In this document: positions 37,359-46,068 of the stretch, one piece after another | Position numbering within the stretch: position 1 is the stretch's first letter | Layout: each line of letters begins with the position of its first letter | Assembly: GCF_009831115.1 (NCBI RefSeq) | Contig: NZ_WUUK01000001.1 | Location: forward strand, 806,001 to 870,000 | Reading direction: 5' to 3' | DNA from: Salinicoccus hispanicus | Lineage (GTDB): Bacteria > Bacillota > Bacilli > Staphylococcales > Salinicoccaceae | Length of the DNA: 64,000 nt | Translations under genes and position numbers: made by a program | Notes under the pieces: model-generated | What the model was told of the DNA's origin: nothing | Seen by the model: the letters and a program-made list of their open reading frames with translations, nothing else | Database searches by the model: none

Positions 37359-37978
37359 CTGATTCTGTATATCTTATTCCCTTTTGCTGAAAACTTCTCT
37401 TCGTACTCAGTCCGGATGTTATCTTCCGGTTCATCAGCATGCAAATCGAGCTTTACTTCGTGAAAGTCCATACCGTAGCTGTTCAGGCTGATAAGACTGA
37501 ATTCAAACAGACCTCTGTTATCCGTCTTGAACTGCAGCAGCCCCTCTTCATCCAGGATGGTGCTGTACTTCTCAAGAAATGACCGGGAGGTCAGACGTCG
37601 TTTCTCATGACGGCTCTTCGGCCATGGATCCGAGAAATTAAGATAGATCCGGGATACTTTGTCATTTCTGAAATATGCATCTATTGCATTCGCATCGAGC
37701 AGCACAAGTCTGACGTTCAGAAGACCTGACTCGAGTACTTTTTCAACGACACGGATCATTACGTTCTTATCCAGTTCTATCCCAACAAAGTTGATGTCCG
37801 GATACTTTTTGGCCAATTCGGTTATAAATGTACCCATGCCGGTACCCACTTCTACATGAAGTGGTCCTGTGTCGGGAAAGAACGCCCCTACCCTTCCGGA
37901 ATAGGTGGAATCGATGTCCACAATACTATTGTTTTCCTGTAAAAAATCCATTGCCCAAGGCTTATTGCGCATTCTCAT
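37346..37978 (-). CDS. trmB: tRNA (guanine-N7-)-methyltransferase
   Basis: 210 residues. Begins MRMRNKPWA, the family-typical start, which together with GGTGGAG upstream fixes ATG 37978. SAM-binding VEVGTGMGTFITELAKKYP, FVGIELD, and the catalytic/recognition block NFSDPWPKSRHEKRRL are present. It forms m7G46 in tRNA. It is downstream of ytmP by 42 bp and ends in a strong terminator. Confidence 0.96.
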   Translation of the reverse strand: MRMRNKPWAMDFLQENNSIVDIDSTYSGRVGAFFPDTGPLHVEVGTGMGTFITELAKKYPDINFVGIELDKNVMIRVVEKVLESGLLNVRLVLLDANAIDAYFRNDKVSRIYLNFSDPWPKSRHEKRRLTSRSFLEKYSTILDEEGLLQFKTDNRGLFEFSLISLNSYGMDFHEVKLDLHADEPEDNIRTEYEEKFSAKGNKIYRIRASF

Positions 37979-38020
37979 TTTCTTTCTCCACCTGCTTGAT
38001 ATCACTTGAAAATTTAAATA

Positions 38021-38812
38021 TTAAATAAAACGGTCTCTCTGAATCACCTTGTTAAGGAAAATGATCCAGTCATTCATGTCCTTGAAACGCTTATGATCTT
38101 CGTACCATTGGATCATGGTGATGGCCTGGACAAGGGTATACCACTTCATCCGCTTCATCAGATCACGATCCAGAGGCTTGCCATATACACCAAGCCAGCT
38201 TTCCCAGTCATCCAGGTCCACGTACGTATAAAGAATCATGCCAAGATCAATTGCAGGATCTGCAATCATGGCACCTTCCCAGTCCACAAGATAAAGCTCA
38301 TCCTGATCGGATAGAAGCCAGTTGTTATGATTGACGTCTCCATGGCACACTGTACAGAACGCCTCATCTATGACGGGCATTTCATTTTCCAGGTATTGGA
38401 TTGCTGCACGCACAGTGTGGTGGGCATTAACCTTCGGGGATAATGACGTCTGTATCTTATTCAGCAGTAGATCAGGCAGCATAGGTTTCATGCCAAGCTT
38501 TTTCAGCATGGTGAGAAGCGGCCTTGATGAATGGATTTTTTTCATCAAAGAGGCCACCCTCTCCGAGCACATCTCTTCACGAGTCAGCTCCCGGCCATTT
38601 TTCCAATGCTGTGCTGTCACTACTTCTCCGGTCTCTATTCTTTTGGTCCAGACCAGTTTCGGTACAATACCTTCAGCGGACAGCGCTGCAAGGAAAGGGC
38701 TGGCGTTACGTTTCAGGAACAGCTTCCTGCCATCTTGCTCTGCCTTATAGGCTTCACCAGATGCTCCACCCACAGGGTCAAGTGTCCAGCCGAGCTGATA
38801 GAAATGCTCCAA
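38021..38812 (-). CDS. ytmP: YtmP-family phosphotransferase (APH/choline kinase fold)
   Basis: About 263 residues. Kinase-like fold with the catalytic loop CHGDVNHNNWLL and metal-binding VDWEGAMIADPAIDLG. The physiological substrate is unknown; thiamine or small alcohols are guesses and not claimed. TTG 38812 is chosen because GAGGTG lies 6 nt upstream; the in-frame GTG 38821 has no ribosome-binding site. Conserved beside trmB in Bacillales. A promoter and a leader hairpin lie upstream. Confidence 0.85.
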   Translation of the reverse strand: MEHFYQLGWTLDPVGGASGEAYKAEQDGRKLFLKRNASPFLAALSAEGIVPKLVWTKRIETGEVVTAQHWKNGRELTREEMCSERVASLMKKIHSSRPLLTMLKKLGMKPMLPDLLLNKIQTSLSPKVNAHHTVRAAIQYLENEMPVIDEAFCTVCHGDVNHNNWLLSDQDELYLVDWEGAMIADPAIDLGMILYTYVDLDDWESWLGVYGKPLDRDLMKRMKWYTLVQAITMIQWYEDHKRFKDMNDWIIFLNKVIQRDRFI

Positions 38813-38839
38813 ATTCCACACCTCTTTTCATCGTCAAAG

Positions 38840-38876
38840 AAAAAAGCGCTAAATATTAGAAAATAAGATAGCGCCG
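38840..38876 (-). terminator. Hairpin with U-tract in the ytmP leader (possible attenuator)
   Basis: GGCGCTA and TAGCGC(T) arms with a loop of about 17 nt, followed leftward by six U, between a good promoter and the ytmP start. It has the form of a conditional terminator. Confidence 0.45.
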
Positions 38877-38896
38877 GTTTCTGTTCGTAGTTATAA

Positions 38897-38925
38897 ATTT
38901 TATAGGGTTTTATAGTTTATTTCAA
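38897..38925 (-). promoter_or_regulatory. SigA promoter of ytmP-trmB
   Basis: Leftward TTGAAA (38920-38925), 17-nt spacer, TAAAAT (38897-38902). Confidence 0.6.
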
Positions 38926-39028
38926 GGACTATTATCCATCGATTTTATGACAACAGGGCGTTACGTGTCCACAAATCCATACACTGTAAGCGTTGAAGCG
39001 TCATAAATAAATTAGAGTAATTTTTCAG

Positions 39029-39046
39029 GTTAACATTATTTAACCA
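39029..39046 (-). terminator. Weak hairpin at the end of dat
   Basis: GGTTAA and TTAACC arms around CATTAT, then a short U-run leftward. It overlaps the dat stop; a weak terminator at best. Confidence 0.4.
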
Positions 39047-39884
39047 GGTTTAATTTATGGATCTCCTCGTCGAACCCTTCCTGAATGGCATGGGTGATCC
39101 TGCCTTTTGATCCATCGCCGACCACTTCACCGTCTACTTCAGTGACAGGTGTCACTTCCTGCGTGGTGCTCGTGATGAAGACTTCTTCCGCATTCATCAG
39201 GTCACCGACAGTGAATGCTTTCTCTTCATAAGGGATCTTCCGGTCTCTGGCTACTTTCAGTACCTCAAGCCTGGTAATGCCGTTCAATATCATATTATTT
39301 GCCGGATGGGTTCTGAGCACACCGTCTTTGACAATGAATACATTTGTTGAAGAACCTTCGGTGACGATGCCCTCGCGATTGAGGATTGTTTCATGGGCAC
39401 CGGCACGAATAGCGCGCTCCTTCTCCATGACATTTGCGAGCAGATTCAGGCTCTTGACGTGGCATTTCAGCCATCTGTAGTCATCTGCTGTAATGACGCT
39501 GATACCTTCCTCCATCTGGGCGGTCGGACGTGAGATTTCATTCATGTATGCAAGTACAACCGGTTTCTTGTTTGCCAGGTAGGCATGATTTCTTTTCCCA
39601 ATGCCTCTGGATACTTGTATATATACCGATCCATCATCAATATTGTTCTTCTCATTCAGCTCGGTGACAATCTCCACCATTCTGGCACGGTCAAGACCTT
39701 CGATTCCAATCTCGGATGCACTTCTGACCAGGCGATCCATATGTTCATCCAGTGTAAAGAATTCGTTATTGTAGACCCTTACGACTTCATAGACCCCGTC
39801 ACCAAAATAGAAAGCCCGATCGTTGTAGTCTACTGTAATTTCGTCATCATTTTTGAATTGTCCATTATAATAGCTGATCTTCAT
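39036..39884 (-). CDS. dat: D-amino-acid (D-alanine) aminotransferase
   Basis: 282 residues of fold-type IV PLP enzymes. DRAFYFGDGVYEVVRVYNN, the PLP lysine in CHVKSLNLLANVMEK, RAGAHETILNREGIVTEGSSTNVFIV and ITSTTQEVTPV match D-alanine transaminase. It interconverts D-Ala and D-Glu for peptidoglycan. ATG 39884 overlaps the 3-prime end of pepV by 20 bp, so the two are one unit, as in Staphylococcus. Confidence 0.95.
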   Translation of the reverse strand: MKISYYNGQFKNDDEITVDYNDRAFYFGDGVYEVVRVYNNEFFTLDEHMDRLVRSASEIGIEGLDRARMVEIVTELNEKNNIDDGSVYIQVSRGIGKRNHAYLANKKPVVLAYMNEISRPTAQMEEGISVITADDYRWLKCHVKSLNLLANVMEKERAIRAGAHETILNREGIVTEGSSTNVFIVKDGVLRTHPANNMILNGITRLEVLKVARDRKIPYEEKAFTVGDLMNAEEVFITSTTQEVTPVTEVDGEVVGDGSKGRITHAIQEGFDEEIHKLNLVK

Positions 39885-41295
39885 CCATCTCACCCTTTAT
39901 ACAGATTCTATGAAGTGCTTCCAGATAAATTTCTGTCGCCTTCAGCAGTTCTTCGACCTTCATGCGTTCATTCTTCTGGTGCATCGTATCGGCAGTGTCT
40001 TTGAACATTGCTCCAAACGCAACCCCTTTTTCCAGAGTCCGTGCATAGGTGCCGCCTCCGATTGTGAATGGCTCAGTCTGGTCATCCACGTGGTTGCGGT
40101 ATGCATCGGTCAGTATTTGAACCAGAGGGTCTTCCTTATCCACATAATGTGGCGGCTGGTAGTCCAGATCTTCAATGGTGAAGCCTTTTTCGGATACATC
40201 ATTTTTCAGAGCATCCATTCTGGTGTCAAAATCAACACCTTCAGGATATCTGAGGTTGATGCCGAAAATCCCGCCGTCGACTTCCGTATAGTTGATCATG
40301 CCGACGTTTACTGACGTCTCACCCATCTCAGGATGTGAGTGGTCCATGTCGAGCTGGGAGCCATCTGTCCGGCCCACGAGTCTGTCTACTGCAAATTCAG
40401 CAAATGCCCTTGCATTATTATCCAGTTCAAGACGGGCGAGAAACTGGATCAGGATCAATCCGGCGTTCACACCGGATTCCGGAGTGGAACCATGGGCGCT
40501 TCTGCCCTGGATGCTCAATTTGAGAAAGCCATTATCCACTTCATATGATCCTTCCGCTTCTGTTTCCCTCAGAAAATCTTCGTACGACTGGATGACTTCA
40601 CTCATATTCTGCTGGACCTTCAGTTTTGCTTCCGCATCTTCCGGCACCATATTATACCTTTCACCGGAGATGAGTGCTTTCAGCTCGATTCTCGGCTCAT
40701 CTTCATCCAACGACGTCTGTTTCTGAACGAAATTGAATGTGGAAATACCTTTTTCCCCATGTATTATCGGAAAAGCAGCATCCGGCGCAAAGCCTGCATC
40801 CGGCATCTCTTCAGCCTTGAAATAGGCTTCAGTGCACTGCCAGTCGGATTCCTCGTCTGTACCTATGATCAGGCGTGTACGGTATTTGAATGGCGTTCCC
40901 TGGTCCTGAAGGATCTTTATGGCGTAATAGGCGGCGATGGTCGGTCCTTTATCGTCCTGGACCCCCCTCGCCACTATTTCGCCATTCCTGATTTCCGGAG
41001 TGAAAGGATCTGTATTCCAGCCTTTGCCGGGCGGGACCACATCGACATGCCCCAGTATGCCGAATATCTTTTCTCCTTGTCCTGCTTCGATGTGACCGGC
41101 GATGTTCTCTACATCCAGTGTGGAAAAGCCATCACGGCGGCCGAGTTCAAGCATATAGTCCAGTGCACGTCTCGGTCCTGTGCCCACCGGGGCATCCTTT
41201 GAAGGCTCTCCTTTGACACTTTCAATCTCAAGCAGCCCGAACAGGTCTTCCATCAGATCATCCTTGTAGGATTCAACCAGAGCTTTATAGTCCAT
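39865..41295 (-). CDS. pepV: Dipeptidase PepV
   Basis: 476 residues of the M20 family, Xaa-His/beta-Ala dipeptidase type. Metal ligands appear in GHVDVVPPGKGW, RGVQDDKGP, GTDEESDW and the PDAAFP segment; the lid domain lies between. It cleaves cytosolic dipeptides, including D-Ala-containing ones. ATG 41295 is 9 nt from GGGAG; ATG 41301 is 3 nt from it. First gene of pepV-dat. Confidence 0.95.
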   Translation of the reverse strand: MDYKALVESYKDDLMEDLFGLLEIESVKGEPSKDAPVGTGPRRALDYMLELGRRDGFSTLDVENIAGHIEAGQGEKIFGILGHVDVVPPGKGWNTDPFTPEIRNGEIVARGVQDDKGPTIAAYYAIKILQDQGTPFKYRTRLIIGTDEESDWQCTEAYFKAEEMPDAGFAPDAAFPIIHGEKGISTFNFVQKQTSLDEDEPRIELKALISGERYNMVPEDAEAKLKVQQNMSEVIQSYEDFLRETEAEGSYEVDNGFLKLSIQGRSAHGSTPESGVNAGLILIQFLARLELDNNARAFAEFAVDRLVGRTDGSQLDMDHSHPEMGETSVNVGMINYTEVDGGIFGINLRYPEGVDFDTRMDALKNDVSEKGFTIEDLDYQPPHYVDKEDPLVQILTDAYRNHVDDQTEPFTIGGGTYARTLEKGVAFGAMFKDTADTMHQKNERMKVEELLKATEIYLEALHRICIKGEMDEDQLL

Positions 41296-41356
41296 CAGCA
41301 TGTTCTCCCATCTTATGTACACAATCTTTTTTACAATGATAAAGAAAAAGAAATGC

Positions 41357-41395
41357 AAAAACAAGGGAACAGAGCAATAAATGCATCTGTTCCCT
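41357..41395 (-). terminator. Terminator of the KEDP-repeat protein gene
   Basis: 11-bp stem AAGGGAACAGA with its complement, loop of 11 nt, then TTGTTTTTGC leftward. Confidence 0.75.
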
Positions 41396-41407
41396 TAAAA
41401 AAACTGA

Positions 41408-42283
41408 CTATTTCTTGTTGTTATTGCTGTTGCTGTTACCGGACTTGCTGTTCGACTTATTACTATTGCTGTTATTGGATTTGTTTTTATTACTGTTACT
41501 GGATTTATTGCCTTTATCATTGTCGTCATCAGTTACAACGTGGATGTTGTGATTTTCGTTCTTTTCACCCTGGTCATCCACTACGTCGACATCCGTAACA
41601 TTGTCCTTGTTCAGACCACCGAAGGATACATCATCCTGCAGATTCTCCTGGGAATGGATGCCACCTTCTGAAATCCATTCATTGTTCATCTGCTCGGCAG
41701 TGAGCTGTCCTTCTGCGTCCATTCTGTCGGGCTTAGTAGTGTGCTCTTCACCGTTAGAATCTACGCTGCTCCTACCTTGACTAGGAGATTTCTTGTCATT
41801 CTGGTTGTTTTCGTCGTTCTCATCACTTGAGTTCTGACCGGAACTTTCAGAGTCTTGGTCAGATTCTTCACTGTTCATTCTGGATTTGACCTTGTCCTGC
41901 GCGTCGCGTGCATAACTCTTAGGATCTTCCTTGGCCTTGTTGAACTCCGATTTGGCCATTTCCTGATATTCACCAGCCTGCTTGGTAAATTTCTCCTGAT
42001 AGCCTGAAGCCTGCTCAGTTACTTTACCCTGTACATTCTGGGCGTAGCCTTTAGGGTCTTCCTTTACTTTGCCATATTCGTTCTTGGCCATTTCCTGGTA
42101 TTCGCCAGCCTGTTTGGACAGTTTATCCTGCACATTCTGGGCATAGCCTTTAGGGTCTTCTTTTACTTTATTATATTCATTCTTTACAACATCGCGGTTC
42201 TCTTTCTTGGATAATTGCTTTGCTGCCACTGCAATTCCAAGCATAGCTGCTAATTTCAGTAATCCTCCAGTTTTTCTAGCCAT
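41408..42283 (-). CDS. KEDP-repeat protein with disordered acidic/Asn-rich tail
   Basis: 291 residues; I do not recognise a named family beyond a general YtxH-like look. A short hydrophobic stretch (8-22) is followed by repeats starting at residues 36, 69 and 113, each with KxKEDPKxYAxxxQ and linked by QAGEYQEMAK helices. Residues 137-255 are acidic and disordered; 256-291 is almost only Asn, Ser and Lys. The repeats resemble late-embryogenesis-type or apolipoprotein-like amphipathic helices (inference). ATG 42283 follows AGAGGTG. A SigmaB promoter at 42343-42367 marks it as stress-induced. Confidence 0.75.
   Translation of the reverse strand: MARKTGGLLKLAAMLGIAVAAKQLSKKENRDVVKNEYNKVKEDPKGYAQNVQDKLSKQAGEYQEMAKNEYGKVKEDPKGYAQNVQGKVTEQASGYQEKFTKQAGEYQEMAKSEFNKAKEDPKSYARDAQDKVKSRMNSEESDQDSESSGQNSSDENDENNQNDKKSPSQGRSSVDSNGEEHTTKPDRMDAEGQLTAEQMNNEWISEGGIHSQENLQDDVSFGGLNKDNVTDVDVVDDQGEKNENHNIHVVTDDDNDKGNKSSNSNKNKSNNSNSNKSNSKSGNSNSNNNKK
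41890..42190 (-). repeat. In-gene DNA repeats coding the KEDP units
   Basis: Three diverged copies of a unit encoding EYxKVKEDPKGYAQNVQ; two are nearly identical over about 60 bp (42023-42085 and 42122-42184), the third (around 41890-41950) is more diverged. A QAGEYQEMAK-coding segment is also duplicated (41955-41988 and 42086-42118). Confidence 0.75.
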
Positions 42284-42342
42284 TTCCAACACCTCTTGTA
42301 AATTTTTATTTTTGATTATATTTTTCGATACCTGATTGATAT

Positions 42343-42367
42343 TTACCCATTACTCCATGCACTAAAC
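42343..42367 (-). promoter_or_regulatory. SigmaB-type promoter for the KEDP-repeat gene
   Basis: Leftward GTTTAG (42362-42367), 13-nt spacer, GGGTAA (42343-42348). The -35 overlaps the stop codon of the upstream pseudouridine synthase gene. Confidence 0.75.
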
Positions 42368-43054
42368 CTTTTTGATCAACTTGAATTCATTTTCATCCAA
42401 TCTTCTGTAATGACCCTTAGGCAGCGTATCGTCAAGCCTCAGTCCCCCGATATGAGTTCGATGAAGATCAATCACTTCATTCTCTAAATACTGGAACATT
42501 CTTTTCACCTGATGGTATTTTCCTTCGGTGATTGTCAGTTCGACCTTTCTTGCGGCCAGTTTCATGGCTGCTGCAGGCGCAGTGGTGAAGTCTTTCAACG
42601 GAATGCCATGTTCGATCTTCTGAATATCAGATTGGGAGACCTCATCTCTGAGCTCCGCAATATAGGTCTTGCCGACCTTATGCTTTGGACTCATCAGCTC
42701 ATGGGCAAACTTGCCGTCATTGGTGATCAGAAGCAGACCGGTCGTGTCCTTGTCCAATCTGCCCACCGGAAACAGCTCATCTTTTTGTGGATGGTCGATC
42801 AGATCGATTACAGTGCGAGCCTGTTCTTTCTCGGTGGAAGATATTACGCCTTTCGGTTTATTGAGCATAATGTATATATGACTCTCAAGTAATATGCGTA
42901 CTCCATCGACCATGACCGTGCTATCATGGTCTGTTTCCAATTTCGGATCTGTCACAACTGTACCATCAACCTCGACCCGCTTCTTCTTGATCATTGCTTT
43001 GACCGCGCTGCGGCTGCCTGTGCCTGCATTCGCCAGGTATTTATCAAGTCTCAT
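42362..43054 (-). CDS. 16S/23S rRNA pseudouridine synthase, RsuA family
   Basis: 230 residues. N-terminal S4 RNA-binding domain (MRLDKYLANAGTGSRSAVKAMIKKKRVEVDG) and catalytic GRLDKDTTGLLLITNDG with Asp in RLDKDT. It isomerises a uridine in ribosomal RNA; the exact site cannot be assigned from sequence alone. It begins right after the flippase stop, as ytzG does beside ytgP in B. subtilis. Confidence 0.93.
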   Translation of the reverse strand: MRLDKYLANAGTGSRSAVKAMIKKKRVEVDGTVVTDPKLETDHDSTVMVDGVRILLESHIYIMLNKPKGVISSTEKEQARTVIDLIDHPQKDELFPVGRLDKDTTGLLLITNDGKFAHELMSPKHKVGKTYIAELRDEVSQSDIQKIEHGIPLKDFTTAPAAAMKLAARKVELTITEGKYHQVKRMFQYLENEVIDLHRTHIGGLRLDDTLPKGHYRRLDENEFKLIKKV

Positions 43055-44689
43055 CTAGAGCACCTTCAGTTTCTTTCTGATCTTATCTGCCCGACTGCCG
43101 AGAATTTCATCCGCCAGTCCACTTTTGAACGACAGCATCATATAGACGAGTCCGCCTGCTGGTACAGCAACTGCCATGATGATGAGGGAATTGACCTTCT
43201 GATCGACTTCCAGATTGAAAATGAATGCATAGTAGATGAGCTCCACAACAAGCAGCATCGCCAGACTGAAGACGATAATCTGGATGAGCGGTTTCACCAA
43301 AGGTCTGAAATGGAATCTGCCATATCGTTTGATGATGAGGAAATTGATCAGTGCACCGATACTGAGTGCGATGCCTGTCCCCATCACGGCACCTACCGTA
43401 CCGAACTGGATGATCAGCGGAATGTTGATGGCCGCTTTTATGGCAAGCATGGCAAGAACAACGTACAGCGTCAGGTTCTGCTTGTCTATCCCCTGGACGA
43501 CAGAGCAAGTAATGGTGAACAGTGAAATCGCGATGCTTACAGGTGCATAGAACAGAAGGATCTTTATGCCCATCTCATTGAATTCATAGAATGATGTATA
43601 GAGTGGCGCCGACAGGATCATCATGCCGAGTGCAGCTGGAATGACGAAGAAGAGCAGCATGAGCACCATCATCTTGATCTGCTGGTGGACACCTTCCATG
43701 TTGCCTTTCTGGTAGTTCTTCGTAATGAACGGCAGTACCGTAATCGCAAAGGCGGAAGCGAAGGCAGTCGGAATCATGACGAGCTTATGAGTCGTCAGAT
43801 TGAGCATGCCGAACCATGCATCATGATACTCCTCCGGCACCCCGCCGAGCGCGAGACCGTTGTTGTGCGTCAGCTGGTCGATGAACAGCGTCAGCGGAAT
43901 GCTGATGCTGACGATGATGAATGGAATGCCGTAACGGATGATTTCCGAATACATCTCGCGATATGAAAAGTCATAATCGGTGTTATCCGACGCAATCATT
44001 TCATCGATATGCTTTTTCCTTTTCCTCCAGAAATAAAGGAGCGTCACCATGGAACCGAGTACACCGACGAAAGCGGCAAAAACTGCGACTTCATTCGCCG
44101 TCTGTACGGTGCCGCCCCACACATTGAGAACGAGGAACGCGCCGCCAAGCAGGAAGATGATTCTGATCCCCTGTTCGATGACTGCAGAGACACTTGTGGG
44201 GCCGAAGGATTCGAATCCTTGGAAGATACCCCGCCACGTCGCCATGAACGGCACGACGATGACTGCGACACTGACCACGCGGATGATCCGTGTAACGTCC
44301 TCAGCCGACCAGCGGTGTGCCCCTTCCCCAGCTGCAAGCATCTGCAGTTCTGCGATGAAGGGCGCGGCAATGAAGAGCGCGAGAAACGCAATGATACCTG
44401 AACCCATCATGACATACAGGCTTGAGCGGTACAGTTTCTGGCTGGTTGCATAGGCACCAAGCGCATTGTATTTGGAAACATATTTGGATACGGCACCCGG
44501 CACGCCAGCTGCCGCGATGGAAAGCATGATGGTATACGGTGTATACGCATAGCCGTACAGGGCAAGATTTTCTTCCCCGCCCATAATACTGTAAAATGGA
44601 ATGAGATACAGCATTCCCAGAAGCTTGGTGATGAATGTAGCAATGGTGAGAAGGAATGTACCTCGTACCAAGTTATTCGAATCAGACAT
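43055..44689 (-). CDS. MATE/MVF-type polysaccharide exporter, MurJ-like (YtgP)
   Basis: 544 residues with about 14 helices of the MOP superfamily. The N-terminal SNNLVRGTFLLTIATFITKLLGMLYLIPFYSIMG is characteristic of YtgP, the B. subtilis lipid II flippase MurJ. It should flip lipid II across the membrane for peptidoglycan synthesis. The rsuA-type gene starts at the next base, so the two are co-transcribed. Divergent from ytfP. Confidence 0.88.
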   Translation of the reverse strand: MSDSNNLVRGTFLLTIATFITKLLGMLYLIPFYSIMGGEENLALYGYAYTPYTIMLSIAAAGVPGAVSKYVSKYNALGAYATSQKLYRSSLYVMMGSGIIAFLALFIAAPFIAELQMLAAGEGAHRWSAEDVTRIIRVVSVAVIVVPFMATWRGIFQGFESFGPTSVSAVIEQGIRIIFLLGGAFLVLNVWGGTVQTANEVAVFAAFVGVLGSMVTLLYFWRKRKKHIDEMIASDNTDYDFSYREMYSEIIRYGIPFIIVSISIPLTLFIDQLTHNNGLALGGVPEEYHDAWFGMLNLTTHKLVMIPTAFASAFAITVLPFITKNYQKGNMEGVHQQIKMMVLMLLFFVIPAALGMMILSAPLYTSFYEFNEMGIKILLFYAPVSIAISLFTITCSVVQGIDKQNLTLYVVLAMLAIKAAINIPLIIQFGTVGAVMGTGIALSIGALINFLIIKRYGRFHFRPLVKPLIQIIVFSLAMLLVVELIYYAFIFNLEVDQKVNSLIIMAVAVPAGGLVYMMLSFKSGLADEILGSRADKIRKKLKVL

Positions 44690-44768
44690 TTTATAACCCT
44701 CTTACATTAAGAATAATATCCATTATAATCGAAAGCATACCAGTTTTAAACAAAAAGGAGAACATCCC

Positions 44769-46019
44769 ATGTACCATACCATTATCGTCGGTGGTGGTGT
44801 GAGTGGCCTCATGGCCGCCCATGCCGCTTCCGAGACCGGCAATCGTGTATTGCTCATAGAGAAGAACAAGTCGCTCGGAAAGAAGCTGCTGATCTCAGGC
44901 GGAGGACGCTGTAATGTGACGAACAGGCTGCCTTATGAAGAAATCATCAGCCACATACCGGGAAACGGAAAATTCCTGTATGGCCCCTTCAGCACCTTCG
45001 ACAATGAAAGCATCATTCATTTCGTCGAATCACGCGGTGTCAGCCTCAAGGAGGAGGATCACGGCCGGATGTTTCCGGTTACGGACAAGGCGCAGGATAT
45101 CCTGGATGTCTTCCTGGCATCACTTGAAAAGAACAATGTGGAGGTCAGGACCGAAACAATTGTCAAGGAGATCATGGTCGAAGGACCACAGGTGACAGGC
45201 GTCAGGCTGGAGGGGAACACCGTACTGGAAGCCGAAAATATCATCATTACCACCGGTGGAAAAAGTGTGCCACAGACCGGTTCGACTGGAGATGGACATC
45301 GCTTTGCAGCCTCTGCAGGACATACGATTACAGAACTTTTTCCGACCGAAGTCCCCATCACCTCTGCTGAACCTTTCATTAAAGAAGACAGGCTGAAGGG
45401 ACTGAGCCTCTCTGATGTCGCGCTCTCTGTGCTGAAGAAAAATGGAAAGCCGAGGGTGACACATAGGATGGATATGATATTCACCCATTTCGGCATCAGT
45501 GGCCCGGCAGCACTCCGTTGCAGCCAGTTCGTCCATAAGGAAAAGAAGAGCCAGAAGAAGGACCGGATTCTCATGTCGCTTGATTTTTTCCCGGACAAAA
45601 GCACGGGACAGATGCGGGCAATGATCGAAGAGACCATTGCCGGCAATCGTGACCGTTCCTTGAAAAACACACTGAAGACGCTGCTGCAGGAGCGACTCGT
45701 CCTATTCCTGCTGGACTTCCTTGAAATAGATGGCTCAGCGAACGGCCATCACGTATCCAGAGAGAACATCGACAAGGTCGCCGCGTTCCTGAAAGGTTTT
45801 CGGTTCAATGTTGATGGCACCCAGTCCATCGAGAAGGCATTTGTCACCGGCGGTGGTGTATCACTCAAGGAGGTTACGCCACAGACGATGGAGAGCAGGA
45901 GGACAAAAGGTCTGTATTTTGCAGGAGAAGTGCTGGATATACACGGATATACAGGCGGCTATAACATTACCAGTGCACTCGTAACCGGCTATGTCGCCGG
46001 CCACAGCACGACCATATAA
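44769..46019 (+). CDS. ytfP: YtfP/HI0933-family flavoprotein
   Basis: 416 residues. FAD-binding GGGVSGLMAAHAA at 7-19, KKLLISGGGRCNVTN, and the C-terminal GLYFAGEVLDIHGYTGGYNITSALVTGYVAG are signatures of the HI0933/BaiN family of NAD(P)/FAD-dependent oxidoreductases. Substrate unknown. ATG 44769 follows AAAGGAG. Convergent with leuS. Confidence 0.9.
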   Translation: MYHTIIVGGGVSGLMAAHAASETGNRVLLIEKNKSLGKKLLISGGGRCNVTNRLPYEEIISHIPGNGKFLYGPFSTFDNESIIHFVESRGVSLKEEDHGRMFPVTDKAQDILDVFLASLEKNNVEVRTETIVKEIMVEGPQVTGVRLEGNTVLEAENIIITTGGKSVPQTGSTGDGHRFAASAGHTITELFPTEVPITSAEPFIKEDRLKGLSLSDVALSVLKKNGKPRVTHRMDMIFTHFGISGPAALRCSQFVHKEKKSQKKDRILMSLDFFPDKSTGQMRAMIEETIAGNRDRSLKNTLKTLLQERLVLFLLDFLEIDGSANGHHVSRENIDKVAAFLKGFRFNVDGTQSIEKAFVTGGGVSLKEVTPQTMESRRTKGLYFAGEVLDIHGYTGGYNITSALVTGYVAGHSTTI

Positions 46020-46064
46020 AAAACCTCCCGGAATTGTGAAGTACCACAATTCCGGGAGGTTTTT
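46018..46064. terminator. Bidirectional terminator
   Basis: 19-bp stem AAAACCTCCCGGAATTGTG with its complement, short loop, between convergent ytfP and leuS. Confidence 0.9.
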
Positions 46065-46068
46065 ACTA

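Noticed and set aside
41301-41364. N-terminal extension of PepV with a Phe-rich leader
   Set aside because: It starts in the intergenic A/T-rich region with no ribosome-binding site; PepV is cytosolic and starts at MDYKAL.
41408-41520. Possible CRISPR or satellite array
   Set aside because: The short repeats are Asn/Ser/Lys codons within a continuous reading frame and have no spacer structure.
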